DNA of 45,923 nt from Epulopiscium sp. Nele67-Bin005 (GCA_002007365.1 LNZR01000056.1:1-45923), one strand, 5' to 3'; counted from the stretch's first letter, positions 1 to 9,071 are shown. Numbers and translations: made by a program. Notes: generated by a model not told the origin, from the sequence alone.

Positions 1-1385
1 ATATGGTTTACAATATGTACAACAACTGTGTGCTGGCTGTTTCTTGGCACAATGAATCCTGACACTAAAAACTGCACTTTGCTGCTGGACTGTTGGACTA
101 CACGTGTCCAGTGGCACATGGTGTCTTTGCTCTTTTTTGCTCTTTATCTGTAAAGCGACTAGCTGATCCCTTTAATGATTTCTTTTGGGTGCAACCAGTG
201 CATATTCTTCTGTATTACAAGAAGGATAGTTCCGGTCTTTGATTCTGACTGGCTAATGAGATCTTCAAGTGTAGCACCACCTGGTTGATTCATTTTATCT
301 TTTCTGTGCCCCGTCCCCTCTCCACCCTTGGCTGCCTGTGTCTTACTGAAGCTTGCTGAGCTCTCCGGCAGAAACCTGAGCCCCCTGACAAAAGGGAAAA
401 GAGATACAGAGAGGGGCATCCACCAATTATTGACATGCTACACATTAACACTTAACACTGTAAATTCTGGTGTGGTGGTATTCAGCTGCTGCCACTGGGC
501 CACTGAAGATGGATTTGACTCATAGCATGAAGTCCTGGAACACTGGTGGCCGTTTGTTTGTCTTCTCCGCAGGTCAAGTTTATTGTATCACAGTTGCCAT
601 GGCGTGTTTCCATCCTGCTGTGATGACACGCACAACAATATACAATGAGTAATTACATGCTATGCAAGTTAGCTTTGCTGTCAAGAAGAGATCTGTCAGC
701 CTCGTCCTCACTTCCATCCGGCCCGACCTTCCTGCACAGCCGACACTTCCAGCCTTTCCTTCCTCAGCGTTATCGCTCCTCTGCACGATCGCTGGAGGAG
801 CGAACGCACAAAATCTCCTGCAATTATGTCATTCTCCCTGCACATACACACTCAAACCCATATCTTGTTGCTTTCAGTGCAGTGCCCCGTGTGTGTTTGT
901 GTGTTTGTTTGTTGCAGTGAATGTTAGCGTTCAGCAGAATTCACTGGAGCCGTGCAGCAAGGCCCAGATGATGTGTGTGGCAGCGAGCCGAGAGGAGCGC
1001 CGGACTGGAGAGAGTTGGCCTTCAACCGTAATGATGCAGCTGCTCTCTCTTCCTCTCTCTCTCTGCCATTCTTTGTCTGTGCGCGCGTGTGTGTGTGTGT
1101 CCCTGTCTTAGCTCCTCTCTCTCTACTGTTTGTGTGTTTCCAAAAGCAAGTGTTACCTGTCTTTCCTGCTGCCGTCTTAGCAGGATGGTAAAAAGAGCTA
1201 AAAATAGACACAGGTGTCTCCTAAAAGCCCTGAAGTATCAGGATTCAAATAGTTTGTTTGGTTAACTTTTGTTGGCAGTGATTATCTATAATAATTATTG
1301 TAACTGTCAAACTGCAAAGCTGATTTCCACTCCCACAGTCAATGTTCTTCAGTGCCAGGGCAGCCATTTGACCATTACATGATCA
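1..1385. other. Eukaryote-like (vertebrate/fish-like) DNA, probable host-derived chimeric segment
   Basis: This stretch differs sharply from everything after it. Base composition is balanced rather than AT-rich, there are (GT)n tracts around 895-915 and 1080-1105 and (CT)n tracts around 1040-1065 and 1110-1125, and no reading frame resembles a bacterial protein or has a ribosome binding site. The change to AT-rich bacterial coding sequence falls at about 1375-1395, inside a LacI-family gene. I infer host DNA joined by assembly or library chimerism; a genuine insertion is less likely. The species cannot be fixed from sequence alone. No exon could be supported. Confidence 0.75.
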
Positions 1386-2176
1386 TTTACTCTAGTGATA
1401 GTTGTGATAGAGTTGTGGAAGGCATCACAGAAGCTATAAATAAACATGGGTATCAAATTTTATTAATTAATACAAATAATGATACTGATAAAGAAGTTGA
1501 ATATTTAGATTTATTTAAAAGAAATAGAGTTGATGGTATTATTTTACTTGCCACAATGCTCACACCCAAACATCAAAAAGTTTTAAAGGGTATGTCTATT
1601 CCCGTGATTATTTTGGGACAAGAATTTAGAGGTTATAATTGTGTTTATCATGATGATTTTGGTGCTGCCAATGCTCTAACTAGCTTAATGATAGAAAAAG
1701 GAGCAAAAAACATTGGCTATATTGGCGTTACTACTGAAGATAAATCAGCAGGAAAAGCACGTCAAGAAGGATTTTTAAAAGCAATATCTGATAACGGCTT
1801 ATCTATTTGTGAAACCAATATGAAAACTACAAATTTTAATTTACAATCTGGTTATCAACAAATGAAATCCATCATAAAAAGTGGGACAGGAATTGATGGG
1901 ATATTTTGTGCTACAGATACTTTAGCTATTGGGGCTTTAAAATACTTGCTAGAAGTTGGTATAAAAGTTCCTGATGAAATTATGATAACTTCAATTGGGG
2001 ATAGCAAAATGGGAGAACTGGTACAAGTTCCACTAACAACTGCTCATTTACACTACAAAACTAGTGGACATCAAGCAGGAGAAATGTTTCTTAACTTGTT
2101 GAAATATAACGAAAAAGCAACAAAAACTATCAAACTTGATTATGAGTTAATAATCCGAAAAAGCACTAAGGTTTAA
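1385..2176 (+). CDS. scrR: LacI-family sugar repressor, 5'-truncated at the junction (ScrR-like)
   Basis: This is the effector-binding half of a LacI/GalR regulator, about 263 residues, with the periplasmic-binding-protein fold: the RVVEGITEAINKHGYQ opening helix, VDGIILLAT, IGYIGV, and the IDGIFCATDTLAIGALK segment. A full-length member would have about 60 further residues at the N-terminus with the helix-turn-helix and hinge; these are missing because the frame runs upstream into the non-bacterial DNA. The truncation therefore probably reflects the contig junction, not a real deletion. It lies just upstream of and co-directional with the sucrose PTS genes, so sucrose (or sucrose-6-phosphate) responsive repression of that operon is the likely role. 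The specificity is inferred from neighbours. Confidence 0.85.
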   Translation: MYSSDSCDRVVEGITEAINKHGYQILLINTNNDTDKEVEYLDLFKRNRVDGIILLATMLTPKHQKVLKGMSIPVIILGQEFRGYNCVYHDDFGAANALTSLMIEKGAKNIGYIGVTTEDKSAGKARQEGFLKAISDNGLSICETNMKTTNFNLQSGYQQMKSIIKSGTGIDGIFCATDTLAIGALKYLLEVGIKVPDEIMITSIGDSKMGELVQVPLTTAHLHYKTSGHQAGEMFLNLLKYNEKATKTIKLDYELIIRKSTKV

Positions 2177-2189
2177 TTTTATTGATATC

Positions 2190-2279
2190 GTGAAACCATA
2201 TGAAACCAATAATTTAATCTTTACAAAATATATGTGATTTATAAATTCTACTTTATCTTATTATGAAACCGTATGAAAC
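2190..2279. repeat. Paired direct repeats TGAAACCRTATGAAAC upstream of scrA
   Basis: TGAAACCATATGAAAC (2191-2206) recurs as TGAAACCGTATGAAAC (2264-2279), 73 bp apart, both between the repressor and scrA. Each copy itself contains two TGAAAC half-sites 10 bp apart. The spacing is near seven helical turns, which would suit looping by a regulator, but no binding protein can be assigned from sequence. Confidence 0.5.
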
Positions 2280-2310
2280 TTATAACATAGGATTAAAAAT
2301 GCTAGTAGTT

Positions 2311-2371
2311 TTGTCAATAGAAAGTCAGACCTTTATAAAGTACAATATAACTATGAATGAAATCGATTTCA
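2311..2371 (+). promoter_or_regulatory. scrA promoter with LacI-type palindromic operator
   Basis: TTGTCA (2311-2316) and TATAAA (2334-2339) are separated by 17 bp. A perfect 14-bp palindrome, TGAAATCGATTTCA (2358-2371), lies just downstream of the expected transcription start, where a LacI-family repressor would block initiation or escape. The truncated repressor next door is the obvious candidate to bind it. Confidence 0.7.
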
Positions 2372-2407
2372 CATTGAGAAGGTAAATTAATGAGGAGGGT
2401 TACACGT

Positions 2408-3778
2408 ATGAATTATAATAAGAGTGCTAAAGAAATAGTTCAATTTATAGGTGGAAAAGACAATGTAGTTAGTGCTGCCCATTGTGCCACAAGGCTTAGG
2501 CTAGTGTTAGCTGATAGTTCTAAAGTGGAGTTAAAAAGTATTGAAGATGTTGAGGGAGTTAAGGGAATTTTTGAAAGTGCTGGTCAAGTCCAGATTATAT
2601 TCGGGACTGGTGTAGTTAATAAAGTATATGAACAATTTTTGATAGAAACAGGTATTGAAGGGGCTTCAAAGTCTGATATTAAACAGGTTAGTGCTTCAAA
2701 ATTACCATGGTATAAACAAGCAATAAAAGCTCTTGGTGATATCTTTGTTCCAATTATTCCAGCAATTGTTGCATCAGGATTAATTATGGGACTTCTGGGA
2801 GGGCTTAGTAATTTAAACCCAGAACTTGCTAATAATGATATGTTTATGATTTTATCATTATTTAGTAATGCGGCATTTGTATTTCTACCAATCTTAATCG
2901 CACAAAGTACTGCGAAAACTTTTGGTGGAAATCAATATTTAGGGTCTGTAATTGGTATGATTATGATACACCCAGATTTAATGAATGCTTGGGCCGTTGC
3001 GTCAGCTGAAACCATTCCCACAGCTAGTGTTTGGTTTGGAATGTATAATATCGATCTTGTTGGGTATCAAGGTCATGTAATTCCAATAGTTATATCAGTT
3101 TGGTTCATGAGTATGTTAGAAAAGAAACTTCATGAAATAGTTCCAGAAATGTTAGATTTATTTGTAACTCCACTTACAACAGTAGTTGTTACTGGATATG
3201 TAGCATTAACAATTATTGGGCCAGTTTTTGTTACTCTTGAAAATGGAATTTTATCATTTATGACTGCTTTACTTGCTATACCTTTTGGTATAGGAGCTAT
3301 GTTATGTGGAGCAATTTATGCGCCTACTGTAGTTGGTGGAATTCATCATATGTACAATGCATTAGAAGCTGGAATGTTAAGCGCAACAGGCTTTAATACT
3401 TGGATGCCAATTGCAACAGCAGCAAACGTTGCTCAAGGTGGTGCAGCCCTTGCATTTGCAATGAAAACTACAAACCAAAAGCATAAGGCATTGGCAGTTC
3501 CAGCTTCATTATCAGCATTTTTAGGAATTACAGAGCCAGCTATTTTTGGAGTAAATTTAAGATTTATAAAACCATTTATTGCAGGCTGTATTGGTGGAGC
3601 TGCTGGAGCTTTAACATCTGGTCTACTTAATGTTTCTGCAACTGCATATGGGATTACTGGATTATTCGGAATACTAATTGCAAATAATATATTCCACTAT
3701 ATTATCGTAATGGCTGTATCTTTTGCCGTTGCATACGTTACAACAATAATACTATATAAAGAAGAAACTGAAAACTAA
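2408..3778 (+). CDS. scrA: Sucrose-type PTS transporter subunit EIIBC
   Basis: Phosphotransferase-system permease of the glucose/sucrose superfamily, 456 residues, importing a sugar (probably sucrose) with phosphorylation. The N-terminal EIIB domain (about residues 1-85) has the phospho-accepting Cys26 in HCATRLRL. The EIIC domain (about 105-456) is a hydrophobic multi-span membrane region with the ITEPAIFG motif typical of the family. There is no fused EIIA domain; a separate EIIA is encoded at the end of the operon. ATG 2408 is chosen because GAGGAGG at 2392-2398 precedes it; the earlier ATG at 2390 overlaps that site. Sucrose rather than trehalose or a beta-glucoside is inferred from the hydrolase and fructokinase next to it. 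Confidence 0.9.
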   Translation: MNYNKSAKEIVQFIGGKDNVVSAAHCATRLRLVLADSSKVELKSIEDVEGVKGIFESAGQVQIIFGTGVVNKVYEQFLIETGIEGASKSDIKQVSASKLPWYKQAIKALGDIFVPIIPAIVASGLIMGLLGGLSNLNPELANNDMFMILSLFSNAAFVFLPILIAQSTAKTFGGNQYLGSVIGMIMIHPDLMNAWAVASAETIPTASVWFGMYNIDLVGYQGHVIPIVISVWFMSMLEKKLHEIVPEMLDLFVTPLTTVVVTGYVALTIIGPVFVTLENGILSFMTALLAIPFGIGAMLCGAIYAPTVVGGIHHMYNALEAGMLSATGFNTWMPIATAANVAQGGAALAFAMKTTNQKHKALAVPASLSAFLGITEPAIFGVNLRFIKPFIAGCIGGAAGALTSGLLNVSATAYGITGLFGILIANNIFHYIIVMAVSFAVAYVTTIILYKEETEN

Positions 3779-3811
3779 ATTTTGGTTTCAGTTAGAAAGG
3801 AGGAAGTTTAT

Positions 3812-5158
3812 ATGAAAAATTGGCGACAACACTTGCATTTAGAGCCTCCAACGGGGTTTCTAAATGACCCTAATGGGCTTTGTTATTTTGATGGGAAGTA
3901 CCATATATATTTTCAGTATTGTAAGGATAATGCAGAGGGTAAATCTCCAAAAAGTTGGGGGTATTATACTACAACTAATTGGCAAGACTATCAGTTTGAA
4001 GGAGAAGCAATTTTGCCTGATATAGACGAGGATAGACATGGTGCATACTCTGGAACTTCATTTATAGAAAGAGATACACAATATATTTTTTATACTGGAA
4101 ATGTTAAAGAGGAAGGAAACTTTGATTATATAACAGCTGGAAGACAATCAAACACTATTTTAGTTACATCTAAAGATGGTAAAAATATCTCAGATAAAAT
4201 TATAGTTTTAAACAATTCAAATTATCCAAAAAATTTATCCTGCCATATAAGAGACCCTAAAGTATTTAAGTTGGAGGATACATATTATATGATTTTGGGG
4301 GCTAGGACTCATGATGATAAAGGGTGTATTTTATTTTATAAATCATATAATTTGTTAGAATGGGAGTTTGTTTCAGAAACAACTAAAGAAAATATGGGAT
4401 ATATGTGGGAATGCCCAGATTGGATTACTATTGAAGGTCAAAATTATTTAAGTATTTCTCCACAAGGTCTTAAAAGCTCTGAATTTCAGTATCAAAATGT
4501 ATATCAATCTGGATATATGAAAGCAAGTAACGAAATTTCCAATTTAAATTTAGAAACATTTGTGGAATGGGATATGGGATTTGATTTTTATGCTCCCCAA
4601 ACTTTTGTAGATAAAGATGGCAGAACTATATTAATTGGGTGGTTTGGCCTGCCAGATATTGAATATGAAAATTTGACAACTCAACAAGGTTATCAGCATT
4701 GTTTAACCCTACCTCGAGTAATTCAAAAAGATTTTGATGGAAAATTATATCAAATCCCACATGAAATCATTGAAACCAACCGTCAAACACCATTTGAACT
4801 TACCGAATTACCAACAAAATTGCCAACCCCTTTTGAAATTGTAGGGTATTCAAAAGAGGATTTCTCAATTATACTAGATAATAAATTAGAAATATCTTAT
4901 ACTAAAGGTGAACTTAAGCTGGAATTTTATGATAAAACTTATGGTGGTGGTAGAGATATTAGGCGTGCGAAAATTAATAGTTGCAAAAATATTCGTGTAA
5001 TTGTGGATAGTTCAAGTATAGAGATTTTTGTAAATAACGGAGAAATTGCTATGTCTTCAAGATTTTATCCAGATAAATTTATAAGTATTTCGTCAAAAAA
5101 TATCCATGGCCAAGTTTATACTTTAAGTCCATTTAACATCTCAAAAAGTTTGGATTGA
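3812..5158 (+). CDS. scrB: Sucrose-6-phosphate hydrolase (GH32)
   Basis: Cytoplasmic glycoside hydrolase family 32 enzyme, 448 residues, splitting sucrose-6-phosphate into glucose-6-phosphate and fructose. All three GH32 signatures are visible: NDPNG at residues 18-22 with nucleophile Asp19, RDP at 147-149, and the acid/base-containing ECPD at 200-203. The C-terminal 100 residues form the usual beta-sandwich. There is no signal peptide, consistent with an intracellular PTS-coupled enzyme. ATG 3812 follows AAAGGAGG (3797-3804), 33 bp after scrA; an upstream in-frame start at 3782 has no ribosome binding site. Confidence 0.93.
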   Translation: MKNWRQHLHLEPPTGFLNDPNGLCYFDGKYHIYFQYCKDNAEGKSPKSWGYYTTTNWQDYQFEGEAILPDIDEDRHGAYSGTSFIERDTQYIFYTGNVKEEGNFDYITAGRQSNTILVTSKDGKNISDKIIVLNNSNYPKNLSCHIRDPKVFKLEDTYYMILGARTHDDKGCILFYKSYNLLEWEFVSETTKENMGYMWECPDWITIEGQNYLSISPQGLKSSEFQYQNVYQSGYMKASNEISNLNLETFVEWDMGFDFYAPQTFVDKDGRTILIGWFGLPDIEYENLTTQQGYQHCLTLPRVIQKDFDGKLYQIPHEIIETNRQTPFELTELPTKLPTPFEIVGYSKEDFSIILDNKLEISYTKGELKLEFYDKTYGGGRDIRRAKINSCKNIRVIVDSSSIEIFVNNGEIAMSSRFYPDKFISISSKNIHGQVYTLSPFNISKSLD

Positions 5159-5173
5159 TTAGGAGGAGTTTTT

Positions 5174-6118
5174 ATGATAATAGCATTAGGAGAAATTCTG
5201 ATAGACTATACTCAAAAAGGATTATCAGAAAAGGGTATGTTGTTGTTTGAACAAAATGCTGGTGGTGCGCCTGCTAATGTACTTGCAGCTCTTTCAAAAT
5301 TTGGGCTAGATACTGCATTTATAGGAAAAGTTGGTGATGATATGCAAGGGCATTTTTTGAAAAAAACTTTGGACGATGCAAATATTAATACTCAAAATTT
5401 GATTATAGATAAAAATTATTTTACTACGTTGGCATTTGTATCATTAAGTGAAAGTGGTGAAAGAAGTTTTGCATTTTCCAGAAAATTTAGTGCTGATATA
5501 AATTTAAACACCGATGAATTAGACCATGATTTAATTAAACAATCCAAAATATTTCACTTCGGTTCATTATCTTTAACTCATAATAGCTCAAACGAAGCTA
5601 CTTATACAGCTATAAAGCTTGCAAAATCTGCTGGTGCAATAATTTCATATGACCCAAATTATCGAGCTGGATTGTGGGATAGTGTGGAACTTGCAAAATC
5701 TAAGATGAAAGAGCCTCTCAAATATGTTGATATAATCAAAATTTCTGATGAGGAATGCGAACTTTTAACTGGAGAGTCGGACGTTAATAAAGCTTGTTTA
5801 AAATTGCTTGACGAAGGTATAAGCATTGTAATTGTAACGCTTGGAGCTGATGGGGCAATTATTGGATTTAACAATGAAATCATAAAAATTACAGGGTGTC
5901 AAAGTGAAAAAGTAGTAGATACAACAGGTGCAGGGGACTCGTTTGTAGGTGGATTTTTATACAGTTTGTATACTAGTCAAAAATCAATACCTAGTTTAAC
6001 TATTGAGGATTTAAAAATGTTTGCTAGATTTGCAAATGCAACTGCTAGTTTATGCATTGAGGAATTTGGAGCAATTAAAGCTATGCCAACGCTTGAAAAA
6101 GTTCGATCAAGATTATAA
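5174..6118 (+). CDS. scrK: Fructokinase, PfkB family
   Basis: Ribokinase/PfkB-family sugar kinase, 314 residues, phosphorylating the fructose released by sucrose-6-phosphate hydrolase. The N-terminal GGAPANVLAAL segment and the ATP/anion-hole motif DTTGAGDSF (about residues 250-258, with the catalytic Asp in GAGD) are intact, and the length is normal. It begins 15 bp after scrB behind AGGAGGAG, so it is in the same transcript. Fructose as substrate is inferred from context; PfkB kinases are hard to separate by sequence alone. Confidence 0.9.
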   Translation: MIIALGEILIDYTQKGLSEKGMLLFEQNAGGAPANVLAALSKFGLDTAFIGKVGDDMQGHFLKKTLDDANINTQNLIIDKNYFTTLAFVSLSESGERSFAFSRKFSADINLNTDELDHDLIKQSKIFHFGSLSLTHNSSNEATYTAIKLAKSAGAIISYDPNYRAGLWDSVELAKSKMKEPLKYVDIIKISDEECELLTGESDVNKACLKLLDEGISIVIVTLGADGAIIGFNNEIIKITGCQSEKVVDTTGAGDSFVGGFLYSLYTSQKSIPSLTIEDLKMFARFANATASLCIEEFGAIKAMPTLEKVRSRL

Positions 6119-6150
6119 ATTTAAAAGGTATTTTATAAGGAGGACGCTAT

Positions 6151-6615
6151 ATGTTTTTTAGAAAAAAAGGTGGAAACGTGGTATCAGTTGCTAATGGAAA
6201 AGCTGTAGATTTGAGTACAGTAAGTGACCCAGCATTTGCAAGTAAGGCTATGGGTGAGGGGGTTGCAATTATTCCTTCAGATGGTAAAGTTGTAGCTCCG
6301 ATAAATGGTGAAATCACTATGATTTTCCCAACTAATCATGCTTTTGGAATTAAGGGTAAAGATGGAGTTGAATTTTTAATTCATATTGGAATTGATACAG
6401 TAAATTTGAACGGAAATGGATTTAGTGCTATAGCATCAGCTGGCCAAAAAGTCAAGGCTGGAGATAGTATAATTGACGTTGATTTGGGAATTTTATCAAG
6501 CAATAATGTTGACTCAACTATCATGTTTATTGTGACTGATGATAATGGAAAAGCTATTAAAACTACTGTAAATCAAGAGGTTGTAGCTGGTCAAACTGAA
6601 GTGATTTCATATTAA
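6151..6615 (+). CDS. Free-standing PTS EIIA component, glucose (Crr) type
   Basis: Soluble phosphocarrier, 154 residues, passing phosphate from HPr to the EIIB domain. It has the EIIA-Glc fold signatures: IIPSDGKVVAPINGE, then His63 in TNHAFGIK and the phosphorylated His78 in FLIHIGIDTV. The 15-residue spacing equals that of His75/His90 in the Escherichia coli protein. It is the last gene of the sucrose operon, 32 bp after fructokinase with an AAGGAGG site, and supplies the domain missing from the EIIBC protein. It could also serve other EIIBC permeases in the cell. Confidence 0.9.
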   Translation: MFFRKKGGNVVSVANGKAVDLSTVSDPAFASKAMGEGVAIIPSDGKVVAPINGEITMIFPTNHAFGIKGKDGVEFLIHIGIDTVNLNGNGFSAIASAGQKVKAGDSIIDVDLGILSSNNVDSTIMFIVTDDNGKAIKTTVNQEVVAGQTEVISY

Positions 6616-6617
6616 TT

Positions 6618-6640
6618 AAGAGGGTTAGCGCCCTCTTTTT
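6618..6640 (+). terminator. Terminator of the sucrose operon
   Basis: Seven-bp perfect stem AAGAGGG (6618-6624) / CCCTCTT (6631-6637) with a 6-nt loop, running into a T-tract, 3 bp after the EIIA stop. Confidence 0.85.
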
Positions 6641-6661
6641 GCTTACAAAAAATAATTGTTT

Positions 6662-6718
6662 TAAAGGAAGAAACTCCTACAAAAAAGCACAATCCGATAA
6701 TTTGGTAGGTGCTTTTTT
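6662..6718 (+). terminator. Second hairpin downstream of the sucrose operon, preceded by a repeated 19-mer
   Basis: AAAAAAGCAC (6681-6690) pairs with GTGCTTTTTT (6709-6718), a 10-bp stem that works as a terminator in either direction. CCTAC (6676-6680) just outside can also pair with GTAGG (6705-6709), so an alternative fold competes. The 19 bases at 6662-6680 recur exactly at 31776-31794. Confidence 0.55.
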
Positions 6719-7009
6719 ATTGAAATATTTTTTAAAGATATTCTATGATTTTTTGATAATGATAAATTTTACGAAAATATCTCAAATTTTGACAAAAACA
6801 TAAGTTCATTTTGTATGTTTAAGGAATAAAATTCTTGTCCATACTTTTGAATAGATTAGACATTTGGTGAATAAACTGTAGAGTCATGAACTTTATTTTA
6901 CTTATAAATAGAAATTTTTAGAAAAAAGATGAATGGTAGGATTTATATGAAAAAAATTGTATACTTCAAATATAAAATATAATATAATAAGTAAATAGAA
7001 ACTATTATT
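6719..7009. other. AT-rich intergenic region upstream of ctpA
   Basis: No gene is supported here. Two overlapping TATAAT -10 candidates lie at 6978-6983 and 6983-6988, with TTGTAT at 6957-6962 upstream at non-ideal spacing (15 or 20 bp), so the promoter call for the protease gene is weak. The rest shows no convincing structure. Confidence 0.4.
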
Positions 7010-7036
7010 ATGTATCAAAATTATGAGGGTGAAAAG

Positions 7037-8203
7037 ATGAGAAAAAAAGGATTTTTACAAGGATTAGGAACAGGTTTTATTACATCAGTAGTAATTATAT
7101 TTGGAACAACCGCATTTATTGGCAAAGATGATTATATTGAAACAAAACTTGATTTAATTGAATATACTATTGATAAATACTACGTTGGTGAACTTGATAA
7201 AGATGAGATGGAACAAGGTATTTATAGAGGTTTTGTGGCTGGAGTTGGCGACCCCTACACTGCATATTATTCCCCTCAAGAATTTAGCGCACTTATGGAG
7301 CAAACTAGTGGGATTTATGCTGGAATTGGTGTGCAAATGACAGTTGATAGTTTTGATAATTCGATTACTGTTGTTGATGTATTTGCAGGTTCCCCAGCTG
7401 AAGCTGCTGGGATTTTAATTGGCGATAGAATTGTAGGAGCTGATGGAGTGCCTCTTACTGGAAGCGATTTTGATTTAGCTCCTACTCTTATAAAAGGAAA
7501 AGAAGGGACAAACGTTATTGTAAGCATTTATAGACCGACTGATAATGAAACTTACGAACTAGATATTACTCGTCAAAATGTAGTTTATCCATCGGTTGAA
7601 TTTGATATGCTAGAAAATAATATTGGTTATATTGAGCTTCGTCAGTTTGAGGAGTTAACTCATGAGCAATTTAAAAACGCACTTACAGAGCTTGAATTTT
7701 TGGGTGCAAGAGGAATTGTCTTAGATTTACGAGATAATACAGGTGGTTTACTTAATGTTACAGAAAAAATTGTAGATGAACTTATTCCTGAAGGCATCAT
7801 AGTATCAACTAAGGATAATTCGGGCAAAATTGATGAAACTTGGGCAGATGATATATACTCAGATATTCCTTTGGTAGTTTTGGTTAATGAACAAAGTGCT
7901 AGTGCCTCAGAAGTTTTATCTGGTGCATTACAAGACCATGGAAGAGCTGAATTAGTAGGAACTCGTACTTTTGGAAAAGGTATTGTGCAAACAATTTTAC
8001 CTCTAACAGATGGTTCAGCCCTTAAAATTACTACTTCAGAATATTACACGCCAAGTGGAGTTTGCATTCAAGGAACAGGGATTGAGCCTGACCATTATAT
8101 TGATTTACCTATTCAACTTAAACTTCAGTCTAATTTAAGCTATGAAGACGATTTACAGTTACAAAAAGCGATTGAAGTTTTGGAAACACAACTTGAGCAA
8201 TAA
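7037..8203 (+). CDS. ctpA: C-terminal processing protease (S41 family, CtpA/CtpB-like)
   Basis: Secreted or membrane-anchored serine protease of 388 residues. One N-terminal hydrophobic segment (about residues 8-28) would anchor it outside the membrane. A PDZ domain follows (about 95-175, GIYAGIGVQM through the VVDVFAGSPAEAAGI loop), then the S41 catalytic domain. The catalytic serine lies in SASASE (residues 287-291, most likely Ser289) and the lysine is Lys314 in FGKG; the 25-residue spacing matches Prc. ATG 7037 is chosen because GAGGGTG stands 7 bp upstream; the in-frame ATG at 7010 has none. Bacillus CtpB processes a sporulation checkpoint protein; the substrate here is unknown. Confidence 0.9.
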   Translation: MRKKGFLQGLGTGFITSVVIIFGTTAFIGKDDYIETKLDLIEYTIDKYYVGELDKDEMEQGIYRGFVAGVGDPYTAYYSPQEFSALMEQTSGIYAGIGVQMTVDSFDNSITVVDVFAGSPAEAAGILIGDRIVGADGVPLTGSDFDLAPTLIKGKEGTNVIVSIYRPTDNETYELDITRQNVVYPSVEFDMLENNIGYIELRQFEELTHEQFKNALTELEFLGARGIVLDLRDNTGGLLNVTEKIVDELIPEGIIVSTKDNSGKIDETWADDIYSDIPLVVLVNEQSASASEVLSGALQDHGRAELVGTRTFGKGIVQTILPLTDGSALKITTSEYYTPSGVCIQGTGIEPDHYIDLPIQLKLQSNLSYEDDLQLQKAIEVLETQLEQ

Positions 8204-8284
8204 AAATTTGGCAACATAAAGGGGGAGAAAGCTACGCTAGTACATGATTTTATAATAAGTATTTTTCATAATTTATATCTAACT

Positions 8285-9061
8285 GTGTTTGACCCAATAT
8301 TTCTAATTATTTCGATACTTATTGTTTATATGTACAAAAGAGAAAACGACAAATGGGAAATTGTAGGCGTAAAAGATGTGGTTCGTGGAACAATTTTAGG
8401 TGTGGTACTAAGTAGTTTGATGAGAGCTTTCGGAATTACTATAGAAATTACTCTTGGTATGATGATGCTCATTCCCTTTACGATGCTCCTTGTTAGCATT
8501 AATCCCAAATGGGGCTGTTTTGCCTACGTTATCCCATTTACGTTCGTTATTGGTGAAGTTTTAAAAATTTTTGGACATGATTTTGAAATATTCCAAATGC
8601 CATACGAAAAATTTATTATTTTTATAGGATTTTTACACCTAGTAGAAGGTATTCTAGTAATAAGATGTGGCGATGAATTGGTTCGAGATATTCCAGTTTT
8701 TCATAACAATAAAATTATTAGAGGTCAACTTTTAAAAAAATTTTGGCCAGTCCCTCTTATTATTTTTGTAGGAAACGATGGAATAAATCCAACATTTATT
8801 CCTCTATATGCAATTCTTGGTTATATGGACGTTGTAAAATATGGAACTCCAAAAATGAAGGCTCAATCTATGGGTAGCGTTATTATGGTGTATGGAATGG
8901 CTATAATATTTTTGGGAGAACTTGTGTATGGAGGGTTTGTCCCTGTTTTTATTGGTTTGCTACTAATGCCTATTGGACATGAGTTTATGTTTTTAATTAA
9001 TTATATTCCTGAGAAAAAACCAGTTGTTAAAAGTGTTAAAAAAGCTTCTATAGAAATATAG
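8285..9061 (+). CDS. Multi-span membrane protein, MinJ-like transmembrane part without PDZ domain
   Basis: Hydrophobic protein of at least 258 residues with about six to seven predicted membrane segments and a basic tail. I do not recognise it by motif. Its place directly after a CtpB-type protease matches the ctpB-minJ (yvjB-yvjD) gene pair of Bacillus, and MinJ is a six-span protein with a C-terminal PDZ domain; here the protein stops after the membrane part. The start is uncertain. GTG 8285 has no ribosome binding site, whereas the frame is open upstream through an extra helix-like stretch to GGGGAG (8222-8227), which precedes an in-frame ACG (8234) but no ATG, GTG or TTG. Identification as MinJ-like rests mainly on synteny. 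Confidence 0.6.
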   Translation: MFDPIFLIISILIVYMYKRENDKWEIVGVKDVVRGTILGVVLSSLMRAFGITIEITLGMMMLIPFTMLLVSINPKWGCFAYVIPFTFVIGEVLKIFGHDFEIFQMPYEKFIIFIGFLHLVEGILVIRCGDELVRDIPVFHNNKIIRGQLLKKFWPVPLIIFVGNDGINPTFIPLYAILGYMDVVKYGTPKMKAQSMGSVIMVYGMAIIFLGELVYGGFVPVFIGLLLMPIGHEFMFLINYIPEKKPVVKSVKKASIEI

Positions 9062-9070
9062 GGGCTTTTT
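9039..9070 (+). terminator. Terminator overlapping the end of the MinJ-like gene
   Basis: Fourteen-bp stem AAAAAGCTTCTATA (9039-9052) / TATAGGGGCTTTTT (9057-9070), including two G-U pairs, closed by a GAAA tetraloop. The stop codon (9059-9061) is inside the hairpin. Confidence 0.75.
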
Positions 9071-9071
9071 A

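Noticed and set aside
662-1111. 149-residue open frame in the first kilobase
   Set aside because: It runs through CT/GT microsatellites, has no ribosome binding site and no protein-like composition; the region appears to be eukaryotic non-coding DNA.
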